From Clostridiales bacterium (GTDB lineage Bacteria; Bacillota; Clostridia; Oscillospirales; Oscillospiraceae), in assembly GCA_021199695.1 (NCBI GenBank), contig JAJQHP010000250.1, forward strand, positions 1 to 5,010: a stretch of DNA of 5,010 bases. Direction: 5' to 3'. The position numbers were made by a program, and so were the translations under genes. Under the pieces are notes generated by a model. The model was not told the DNA's origin and searched no databases. It was given only the letters and a program-made list of their open reading frames with translations. Of the stretch, positions 1 to 5,010 are shown piece by piece. Numbering within the stretch: position 1 is the stretch's first letter; every line of letters starts with the position of its first letter.

Positions 1-18
1 ATATTCCACCTGTTCCAT
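1..18 (-). CDS. Start of an unidentified minus-strand gene (partial, runs off the left edge)
   Basis: Read on the minus strand, an ATG at 18 opens six codons (M-E-Q-V-E-Y) with no stop before the window edge. An AAAGGA Shine-Dalgarno lies at 28-33, nine bases before the ATG. A TTGCCA-N17-TATACT promoter sits further upstream at 53-81, giving a leader of about 28 nt. The agreement of promoter, ribosome binding site and ATG at normal spacings is the whole case for the gene, because six codons say nothing about function. It would be transcribed divergently from the NfeD/SPFH operon. Confidence 0.55.
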
Positions 19-52
19 TGAAACACATCCTTTATCTTCTGCGCTCTCCCAC

Positions 53-81
53 AGTATAGCCGATTTCGCCGCCAATGGCAA
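53..81 (-). promoter_or_regulatory. Leftward sigma-A-type promoter
   Basis: On the minus strand a TTGCCA -35 box (81-76; five of six bases match TTGACA) is separated by 17 bases from a TATACT -10 box (58-53). Transcription would start near 46 and lead into the ATG at 18. The boxes and the ideal spacing are seen directly; activity is inferred. Confidence 0.6.
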
Positions 82-103
82 AGGATTTCTCAGGACTTAC
101 CGC

Positions 104-121
104 AATTCAGAAGTCTGAATT
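104..121. promoter_or_regulatory. Inverted repeat, candidate operator between the divergent promoters
   Basis: AATTCAGA (104-111) and TCTGAATT (114-121) are perfect inverted repeats with a 2-bp AG spacer, an 18-bp dyad typical in size for a dimeric helix-turn-helix regulator. Its centre (about 112.5) is close to 67 bases from both predicted transcription starts (about 46 leftward and 181 rightward). No T-run follows either arm, so a terminator is unlikely. The symmetry is observed; binding of a regulator is inference. Confidence 0.4.
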
Positions 122-145
122 TGCAACCTGACTTTCAAAAAATGA

Positions 146-174
146 TTTACTTTTGCAGGGTGGTATGATATGAT
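146..174 (+). promoter_or_regulatory. Rightward sigma-A-type promoter for the NfeD/SPFH operon
   Basis: TTTACT (146-151; four of six bases match TTGACA) lies 17 bases before TATGAT (169-174). That -10 box is preceded by TGA, giving an extended -10 (TGnTATGAT). A second overlapping TGnTATGAT occurs five bases upstream (-10 at 164-169), but it has no -35 box at good spacing. Transcription would start near 181, giving a leader of about 30 nt before the ATG at 211. Start choice between the two boxes cannot be settled by eye. Confidence 0.55.
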
Positions 175-210
175 GACTGTGTAGACCATCAGGAAGGGAG
201 GCGGCAAGCC

Positions 211-672
211 ATGACGCCAACGGTATTTTGGGTGATCGCCATCGTCGTGTTCGCCATTGTGGAGGGGGTCACGGTGGGCCTGGCCTCCATCTGGTTTGTG
301 GCGGGGGCGCTGGCGGCGCTGATTGTCAGTCTGTTTATATCCAATATATGGATTCAGGCGGCGGTCTTTCTGCTGGTGTCCATCCTGTCCCTGGCGGCGT
401 TCAAGCCCCTGGTAGAGCGGTATCTGACGCCGAAGGACGCCAAGCGGGCCACCAACCTGGACAGCATCATCGGCCGGGAGGCAGTGGTCCGGGAGGACAT
501 CTGCAACCTGGAAAACCGGGGTCAGGTCAAGATCAAAGGCCTGGAGTGGTCTGCCCTGTCCGAGACGGGGGAGGACATCCCCGCCGGAACGGTGGTCGTG
601 GTAGACCGCATCGAAGGGGTCCGGGTGTATGTGCATCCTGTCCCCGTGGAGTCCGCAAGCACACAGGCGTAA
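211..672 (+). CDS. NfeD-like membrane protein (short form, OB-fold C-terminus)
   Basis: This 153-residue protein has the short NfeD (NfeD1b) layout. Three predicted membrane helices lie at about residues 4-23, 25-43 and 47-65. A basic stretch follows (K-P-L-V-E-R, then K-D-A-K-R), and then a small beta-rich OB-fold domain at about 85-142 carrying the family pattern IGREAVV, a G-x-V-K-I-K-G-x-x-W strand pair, IPAGTVVVVDRIEGVRVYV and a final HP. By the positive-inside rule the OB domain should be cytoplasmic. It lacks the ClpP-like serine protease domain of long NfeD proteins. The ATG at 211 is supported by AAGGGAGG (194-201) nine bases upstream. Short NfeD proteins are usually encoded beside an SPFH protein and thought to act with it in membrane organisation, as E. 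coli YbbJ with QmcA or B. subtilis YuaF with the flotillin FloT. The SPFH gene follows after 21 nt here. The molecular activity is not known for the family. Confidence 0.9.
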   Translation: MTPTVFWVIAIVVFAIVEGVTVGLASIWFVAGALAALIVSLFISNIWIQAAVFLLVSILSLAAFKPLVERYLTPKDAKRATNLDSIIGREAVVREDICNLENRGQVKIKGLEWSALSETGEDIPAGTVVVVDRIEGVRVYVHPVPVESASTQA

Positions 673-678
673 CAGAAG

Positions 679-685
679 AAAGGAG
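679..685 (+). promoter_or_regulatory. Ribosome binding site of the SPFH gene
   Basis: AAAGGAG lies eight bases before the ATG at 694, inside the 21-nt gap after the NfeD stop codon. It fixes the start of the SPFH gene and shows that this gene has its own strong translation start within the operon. Confidence 0.75.
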
Positions 686-693
686 ACTGTTCC

Positions 694-1599
694 ATGGAAT
701 TTCTCGCATTGATCGTTTTGATCGTACTGGTTTTGCTGGTCCTCATCAAAAATATCGTCATCGTCCGCCAGTCCCAGGCCTATGTGGTGGAGCGGCTGGG
801 AGCCTTCTCCGCCGTGTGGGGAGTTGGCATCCATTTCAAGGTCCCCTTTATCGAGCGGGTGGCCAAGGCCGTCTCCCTGAAGGAGCAGATCGCGGACTTC
901 CCGCCTCAGCCGGTGATCACCAAGGACAACGTCACTATCCAGATCGACACCGTCCTCTTCTTCCAGATCACCGACCCCAAGCTGTACACCTACGGTGTGG
1001 AGCACCCCATGGCGGCCATCGAGAACCTGACCGCCACCACGCTCCGTAACATCATCGGCGACCTGGAGCTGGACCAGTCCCTGACCAGCCGTGACATCAT
1101 CAACTCCCAGATGCGGGCCATTCTGGACGAGGCCACCGACCCCTGGGGCATCAAGGTCAACCGGGTGGAGCTGAAAAACATCCTCCCGCCCAAGGAGATC
1201 CAGGACGCCATGGAGCGCCAGATGAAGGCCGAGCGGGAGCGCCGGGAGCAGATTCTCCAGGCCGAGGGCAAGAAGCAGAGCCAGATCCTGGTGGCCGAGG
1301 GCGAGCGCCAGTCCGTCATCCTCAAGGCGGAGGCCAGCAAGGAGGCCAAGCTGCTGGAGGCCGAGGCCCAGGCCCCGGCGGGCCTTAAGGGGCAGGAGGC
1401 CCAGGCCCAGGCCATCCGCCTGCTCAACGAGGCGGCCCCCTCTGATGGGGTCATCAAGCTCAGAGCGCTGGATTCCTTTGCCGCCGCCGCCGACGGCAAG
1501 GCCACCAAGATCATCATTCCCTCCGAAATTCAGTCCCTGGCGGGGCTGGCAGAGGGCCTGAAAGCTGTGGTGGACTCCGAGGAGCCCAAGGCTGAATAA
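694..1599 (+). CDS. SPFH/band-7 protein (stomatin/paraslipin, QmcA-like)
   Basis: This 301-residue membrane-associated scaffold protein has the usual length for the QmcA/paraslipin branch. A hydrophobic N-terminal helix (about residues 3-19) is followed by K19 and R25, suggesting that the rest faces the cytoplasm. The SPFH/band-7 domain spans about 25-185, with the hallmark stretches QAYVVERLGAF, GIHFKVPFIERV, SLKEQIADFPPQPVITKDNV, IIGDLELDQSLTSRDIIN and WGIKVNRVELKNILPP. A charged Ala/Glu/Lys coiled coil follows (about 172-245). The C-terminal region contains IRLLNEAAPSDGVIKLRALDSF and KIIIPSEIQSLAGL, typical of bacterial members. SPFH proteins assemble into rings or cages and organise membrane microdomains or modulate membrane proteases; the client of this one is unknown. 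The preceding NfeD gene is its usual partner. One oddity is a Pro and two Gly residues (P228, G230, G233) inside the coiled coil. A flotillin is less likely because the length and C-terminus fit paraslipins. Confidence 0.93.
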   Translation: MEFLALIVLIVLVLLVLIKNIVIVRQSQAYVVERLGAFSAVWGVGIHFKVPFIERVAKAVSLKEQIADFPPQPVITKDNVTIQIDTVLFFQITDPKLYTYGVEHPMAAIENLTATTLRNIIGDLELDQSLTSRDIINSQMRAILDEATDPWGIKVNRVELKNILPPKEIQDAMERQMKAERERREQILQAEGKKQSQILVAEGERQSVILKAEASKEAKLLEAEAQAPAGLKGQEAQAQAIRLLNEAAPSDGVIKLRALDSFAAAADGKATKIIIPSEIQSLAGLAEGLKAVVDSEEPKAE

Positions 1600-1617
1600 G
1601 AAAATACGTCACAGTAC

Positions 1618-1661
1618 CTGACCGCCGCAGCGGAGATTTCCGCTGCGGCGGTCAGTCTGTT
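1618..1661 (+). terminator. Strong hairpin terminator of the NfeD/SPFH operon
   Basis: A perfect 17-bp GC-rich stem is formed by arms 1618-1634 and 1639-1655 around a four-base GATT loop, 18 bases after the SPFH stop codon. It is followed by TCTGTT, a weak T-run. Stem strength and position argue for a terminator; the poor U-tract means that termination may be incomplete or factor-assisted. A role as a 3' RNA-stabilising stem is also possible. Confidence 0.75.
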
Positions 1662-1792
1662 CCGGCTGCCTTGTCAACGACCCATTGAGTGCCGTTCAGG
1701 GCGATGGATGGACTCGCTGCTGTCGGCCCTGTAAACAGGACGAGCCACAGACTCCGGTATTGCCGGAGGCTGTGACCGCAAAACGCAGAGCA
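1662..1792. other. Convergent intergenic spacer with one imperfect hairpin
   Basis: I see no convincing gene here. An imperfect stem is present: CACAG-A-CTCCGG (1746-1757) pairs with CCGGAG-G-CTGTG (1763-1774) around a five-base loop, with one A/G mismatch. It has no T-run on either strand. The octamer AAACAGGA at 1733-1740 recurs at 1793-1800, in each case shortly before a hairpin. The function is unknown; a back-up terminator or small repeat element is possible. Confidence 0.4.
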
Positions 1793-1840
1793 AAACAGGA
1801 GACAGCCCCTGCGCCGGATGACGCAGGGGCTGCCCTGTTT
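1793..1840 (-). terminator. Terminator of the GH3 gene (likely bidirectional)
   Basis: An 11-bp perfect stem, CAGCCCCTGCG (1803-1813) with CGCAGGGGCTG (1822-1832), is extended by AAACAGG (1793-1799) pairing with CCTGTTT (1834-1840) across a small internal loop. The minus-strand transcript would end the stem in TCTCCTGTTTTG, and the plus-strand reading ends in CCTGTTT, so either direction could terminate. It begins 35 bases past the GH3 stop codon. Confidence 0.7.
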
Positions 1841-1875
1841 AGGGAGAGAGGATAGGAAAACGCTTGCTTTGCCGT

Positions 1876-4800
1876 TTATTCGGCGGCGGTCTCCTTGCGC
1901 TTCTTTGTGAAGCGGAAGATGAGGTAGGCTTCGATAGCGACCAGGACAACACCGATGACCACGTCTACCGTGTAGAAGGTGGTGACCCAGCCGGGAGTGG
2001 AGAAGTTCCGCTCGTCCATGGCGCTGGAGTTTGCCAGGCTGTAGAGGATGTTGTGAGCGGCGTTGCGCATGGCGATGACGGTGTTGGCGTCGCTGGTGTT
2101 AATGGCAAATGCCATGGTATCGCCGGAGGAGGACAGCATCTTGTCGCCGCCCACCCGGATGGCGGATTCGGCATACATATAGCCGTCGGTTGTGCCGTTG
2201 AACCAGTCGGACACGGTAGAGCCCTGGAAGCCCCACTCGTCCCGGAGGACGGTCTGCAGCAGATCGTAGTTTGCGCCTGCCCAGACGTTGCCGATGTAGT
2301 TGAAAGCGGTCATGACGTTGTCTGCGCCGCCGATCTTGACGGACATCTCGAAGGACTTCAGGTAAATCTCACGCATGGCCTGCTCGTTGGTCCAGGTGCA
2401 GAGCATGTTGCAGCGGTTGGTCTCGGAGTCATTCAGAGCAAAGTGCTTGATATAGCACTGAATGCCGTACTCCTTGGCTCCGGCCACCTCGTTGGCGCCC
2501 ATCCATCCGGCCAACACGCCGTCCTCGGAGTAGTACTCGAAGTTACGGCCGGAGAAAGCGGTGCGGTGGACGTTCATGGCCGGGCCGTACCAGCCCACCA
2601 CGTTCATGTCGTTGCACTGCTGACCCATCATCTGGCCACGCTGATAGGCGAGATCCTTGCTCCAGGTGGCGGCGATCATAGTGGCGCAGTTAAAGGCAGT
2701 GCCGGACTCGCCGGTGTAGTTGTTGGAGATGGCGGCGGGGCCGTCGCACTCGATGGTGGCGGGGAGACCGATGGACTCCACCTTGGCGTTGGCGTAGCCG
2801 CCGGTGCCGATCAGGTTGTTCATCTCGTCAATGGTCAGTTCATCCAGCAGATCGTCCCACAGGGGGTCATCGTAGTCCAGACCCACCATGTCCTGAATTG
2901 TCAGGCCGTTGGAGGCTCCGGTGGTGGGCATGACTGCATCCGGGTCGTCGTACTCGGAGGAGTCGTAGGTGCTCTGGCTGTAGAAGCCGTCCAGGACGGT
3001 CTCGGTCATGGTGTAATCGGTGGGGGCTGCGGTGGCCTCGGCGTAGTTGGCAAAGCCGTCTGCGCGGGACAGATAGGTCACGTCGCCCTCGGCATAGTCA
3101 AACTGGTTGGTGGCTGCAACACCGTCGGAGGAGCGGGAGCCGTCGTTTTCATCGTTGTAGATGACGTCGTCCTCCAGGGAGACGGTGCGGCTGTCGAGGA
3201 CGGTGTGGGAGTCGGAGCGGATGCTGACCTCATAGTCGCCAGCCTCCAGCACGTAAGCGCCGACCTCGGCCTTGATGCCGGAGTAGTCATAGGAGGCCAT
3301 GTCCTCCCAGTCGAAGGAAATGGTGACGGTCTCAGAGGTGCCCGGCTCCAGCAGGTCGGTCTTGGCGAAGTCCACCAGGTTGACGGAGGACTTCTCAATG
3401 CCGCCGTTGTAGTAGGGAGGCGTGTAGTAGACCTCAACCACGCTCTTGCCCGCCACAGAGCCGGTGTTGGTGACGGTGACGGTCAGGGTGATGGTGGTGC
3501 CGTCATCCTGGAAGTCGGTGATCTCCTGGTCAAAGGTGGTGTAGCTCAGGCCGTAGCCGAAGGGATACTGCACTGTGGTATCGTAGTCGATGAGCCCCTC
3601 CTCTGCGGCGGTCTCATAGAACTTGTAGCCCACATAGATGCTCTCCACATAGTTGTTGAAGGTGGCGTAGACCCAGCTGGCGGTATCGGTGGCGACCAGG
3701 GAGTTGGAATCCTCATACACGAAGCTGCCCACATAGTTGATGGCGGGGATGCTCAGCAGGTCATAGACATAGGTGTCCACCAGCTTGCCGGAGGGGTTGA
3801 CCTCGCCGCTGAGCACGCTGCCCAGGGAGCGGAAACCCGTCTGGCCGGGGCCGGCGATCCACACGGCGGCGGTGATGGAGTCATACTCATCCAGGAAGCC
3901 CAGCTCCATGGCGTTGGCGGAGTTGATAATCACGACTACGTTGTCAAACTCCTCGCACACCCGGTCCAGCATGGCAATCTCACGGTTGCTCAACTCCAGA
4001 TAGGACTTGGAGGGGTCCACGTCGTCGGCATAGGAGGTGTAGCGGACACCGGAATAGCCAGACCAGCCGCCGGTGTACTCAAAGGTATCCTCGTCGGTGA
4101 TGCTGGTGGGCAGGTCGGCGTTTTCGCCGCCGGAGCGGGCGATGACCACGATGGCGGTGTCGGAGAACTCGGTAGCACTCTCGAAGATACCCGCCTCGTC
4201 ATATTCCTCGATGGTGGGCTCGGGGATGGTCCAGTCCTGACCGTTCATGCCCACGGTGGGCCGCTCGTCCAGGAAAGCAGTGTAGAAGTCGGAGATGGTG
4301 GTGTTCAGCTCAAATCCGGCCTCCTCCAGACCCTGGAGCAGGGTGACGCAGGTGCTCTCGTCCACGGAGCCGGAGCCGGTGCCGCCGTAGACCGGATTGG
4401 TGGACGACCAGCCGAACACGTTCACCTTGGTCACACCGGTCAGGGGCAGGGTGTTGTCCTCGTTCTTCAGCAGGACGATGCCCTCGTCGGCGATGTCCTC
4501 CACCAGCTCCTCTGAGGCGGCGATGGTCTCGTCGCTGAGCAGATAGGTGTCGCCCAGCAGGTTGTTGAGCAGGCTGTACTCAGGACCAAGGCAGACCACA
4601 TTGACCACGATGGCGATGGCCAGCAGAGCGGCCACCAGAGCCTCGCCCCGGATCAGACCGGCCAGAGGCTGCTTAAACTTAAAGGCGACAATGGCCACCA
4701 CAATGGCAATGACCAGCACCACGCCCAGGGTGATCAGGTAGTCCTGCAGGGCCAAAACGGTAGCGGTAACGTCGCTCATGGAAATGGACACAGAGCGGCT

Positions 4801-4896
4801 GGACAGATAGCTCATGATACCGGCATAGGCCGCAGCGATCACGGCGATGATGACGACCACCACGATCAGCGGCTTAAGCCACTTCTTGTTTTTCAT
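1876..4896 (-). CDS. Membrane-anchored GH3 beta-glucosidase with reversed domain order
   Basis: This 1,006-residue glycoside hydrolase family 3 protein is probably a beta-glucosidase or beta-xylosidase releasing sugars from oligosaccharide ends. Domains appear in reverse of the classical order: alpha/beta sandwich (about 128-450; IADEGIVLLKNEDNTLPL, AGPGQTGFRSLGSVLSGEVN, then PFGYGLSYT), fibronectin III-like domain (about 462-565), linker with YLSRADG, and TIM barrel (about 670-960; ECDGP, SGRNFEYYSEDGVLAG, IKHFALNDSETNR). The nucleophile should be D897 in the VSDW motif; E258 in RSGGENAD is the candidate acid/base. K817, H818 and R784 are the usual sugar-binding residues. Predicted membrane helices lie at about 8-28, 52-73, 85-103 and 973-995, with basic residues (KNKK, KFK, KKRK) on the cytoplasmic sides, so the catalytic part faces outside. 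The ATG at 4896 is chosen because AGGAGGT (4901-4907) precedes it; an in-frame TTG at 4923 has no usable site. Reversed GH3 enzymes are known from Ruminococcus albus and Butyrivibrio. The substrate is unproven. Confidence 0.93.
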   Translation of the reverse strand: MKNKKWLKPLIVVVVIIAVIAAAYAGIMSYLSSRSVSISMSDVTATVLALQDYLITLGVVLVIAIVVAIVAFKFKQPLAGLIRGEALVAALLAIAIVVNVVCLGPEYSLLNNLLGDTYLLSDETIAASEELVEDIADEGIVLLKNEDNTLPLTGVTKVNVFGWSSTNPVYGGTGSGSVDESTCVTLLQGLEEAGFELNTTISDFYTAFLDERPTVGMNGQDWTIPEPTIEEYDEAGIFESATEFSDTAIVVIARSGGENADLPTSITDEDTFEYTGGWSGYSGVRYTSYADDVDPSKSYLELSNREIAMLDRVCEEFDNVVVIINSANAMELGFLDEYDSITAAVWIAGPGQTGFRSLGSVLSGEVNPSGKLVDTYVYDLLSIPAINYVGSFVYEDSNSLVATDTASWVYATFNNYVESIYVGYKFYETAAEEGLIDYDTTVQYPFGYGLSYTTFDQEITDFQDDGTTITLTVTVTNTGSVAGKSVVEVYYTPPYYNGGIEKSSVNLVDFAKTDLLEPGTSETVTISFDWEDMASYDYSGIKAEVGAYVLEAGDYEVSIRSDSHTVLDSRTVSLEDDVIYNDENDGSRSSDGVAATNQFDYAEGDVTYLSRADGFANYAEATAAPTDYTMTETVLDGFYSQSTYDSSEYDDPDAVMPTTGASNGLTIQDMVGLDYDDPLWDDLLDELTIDEMNNLIGTGGYANAKVESIGLPATIECDGPAAISNNYTGESGTAFNCATMIAATWSKDLAYQRGQMMGQQCNDMNVVGWYGPAMNVHRTAFSGRNFEYYSEDGVLAGWMGANEVAGAKEYGIQCYIKHFALNDSETNRCNMLCTWTNEQAMREIYLKSFEMSVKIGGADNVMTAFNYIGNVWAGANYDLLQTVLRDEWGFQGSTVSDWFNGTTDGYMYAESAIRVGGDKMLSSSGDTMAFAINTSDANTVIAMRNAAHNILYSLANSSAMDERNFSTPGWVTTFYTVDVVIGVVLVAIEAYLIFRFTKKRKETAAE

Positions 4897-4900
4897 AATT

Positions 4901-4907
4901 ACCTCCT
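4901..4907 (-). promoter_or_regulatory. Ribosome binding site that sets the GH3 start
   Basis: On the minus strand AGGAGGT precedes the ATG at 4896 by four bases. This near-perfect anti-16S match favours the start at 4896 over the in-frame TTG at 4923, which would add nine residues (M-I-C-K-K-Q-E-V-I) ahead of the lysine-rich N-terminus. Confidence 0.8.
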
Positions 4908-4919
4908 GTTTTTTGCAAA

Positions 4920-5010
4920 TCAACTCCTCTCTAAATCAAAAGAGAGGAAATCCACCGCCCCGCTTCCGACGAACCGGAAGTAGAGGGCTGTCTGTTCCCC
5001 GGGGAAGTCC
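4920..5010 (-). CDS. C-terminal end of an upstream protein, possibly a CBM6-bearing glycosidase (partial)
   Basis: Read from 5009 to 4920 on the minus strand, 29 codons end in TGA. The peptide begins D-F-P-G-E-Q-T and continues ALYFRFVGSGAVDFLSF, then D-L-E-R-S. Alternating aromatic and hydrophobic residues in ALYFRF-x-G-x-G-x-VDFLSF resemble the last two beta strands of family 6 carbohydrate-binding modules, which often end GH43 and related secreted glycosidases. The stop lies 23 nt before the GH3 ATG on the same strand, so the two genes are probably one operon and no separate promoter is visible between them. The neighbouring GH3 supports a carbohydrate role. The family call rests on a short tail and is tentative; that it is coding is better supported. 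The 5' part is outside the window. Confidence 0.65.
   Translation of the reverse strand, partial: DFPGEQTALYFRFVGSGAVDFLSFDLERS

Noticed and set aside
97..1005. 302-codon open frame on the minus strand across the NfeD/SPFH genes
   Set aside because: Low-complexity His/Asp/Gly-rich translation with no ribosome binding site, overlapping two well-supported plus-strand genes and their promoter.
228..1049. 273-codon open frame on the plus strand in another frame of NfeD/SPFH
   Set aside because: Gly/Arg/His-rich frame-shifted shadow; both overlapped genes have clear family signatures and ribosome binding sites.
1652..1860. Minus-strand open frame ending in a plausible-looking tail (S-I-A-L-N-G-T-Q-W-V-V-D-K-A-A)
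   Set aside because: No in-frame ATG or ribosome binding site was seen. It runs through two predicted terminator hairpins and its stop lies inside the first stem.
1864..4515. 883-codon open frame on the plus strand opposite the GH3 gene
   Set aside because: Its translation is a Gly/Val/Ala/His-rich shadow with no recognisable domain. It arises from GC-rich codon bias in the GH3 gene, which has intact family motifs across the same bases.
4897..4923. TTG start at 4923 adding nine residues to the GH3 protein
   Set aside because: No spaced Shine-Dalgarno precedes it and it overlaps the upstream stop; the ATG at 4896 has AGGAGGT at good spacing and a typical lysine-rich membrane-protein N-terminus.
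4963..4980. CTTCCG...CGGAAG hairpin and the nearby CCTCTC...GAGAGG and TTCCCCGGGGAA palindromes, considered as a riboswitch or leader structure for GH3
   Set aside because: All lie inside the coding tail of the upstream gene (4920-5010), which explains the bases; no known riboswitch consensus was recognised.

Overview
This 5,010-base window looks like bacterial DNA from a GC-rich anaerobic Firmicute, most likely a gut Clostridia/Oscillospirales relative. This is inferred from strong AGGAGG-type ribosome binding sites, GC-rich codon choice (GCC, CTG, GAG, ATC) and a GH3 beta-glucosidase with the reversed domain order known from rumen and gut Clostridia. No lookup was possible, so the taxon is tentative.

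Layout from left to right. Bases 1-18 hold the first six codons of a minus-strand gene that leaves the window, with its own Shine-Dalgarno and a good sigma-A-type promoter. Bases 19-210 are a divergent control region: a leftward promoter, a rightward promoter, and an 8-bp inverted repeat almost exactly midway between them that looks like an operator. Bases 211-1599 form a two-gene plus-strand operon, an NfeD-like membrane protein followed 21 nt later by an SPFH/band-7 (stomatin/paraslipin type) protein. It ends in a perfect 17-bp stem. Bases 1600-1875 are a convergent intergenic region with three hairpins and no convincing gene.

Bases 1876-4896 are a minus-strand gene for a 1,006-residue membrane-tethered GH3 enzyme. 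Its domain order is reversed: alpha/beta sandwich, then fibronectin III-like domain, then TIM barrel. Three predicted membrane helices precede the catalytic part and one follows it. Just upstream on the same strand (4920-5010) is the last part of another protein, whose tail resembles the end of a family 6 carbohydrate-binding module. It stops 23 nt before the GH3 start, so the two are probably co-transcribed.

Functionally there are two unrelated modules placed tail to tail. The NfeD/SPFH pair is a common housekeeping membrane-organising unit. The leftward pair appears to be part of a glycan-degradation locus: a (probably) carbohydrate-binding enzyme and a surface-anchored GH3 that would trim oligosaccharides outside the membrane. 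I see no mobile element, CRISPR array, tRNA or rRNA. The most unusual item is the GH3 protein, because reversed domain order is combined with membrane anchors at both ends.
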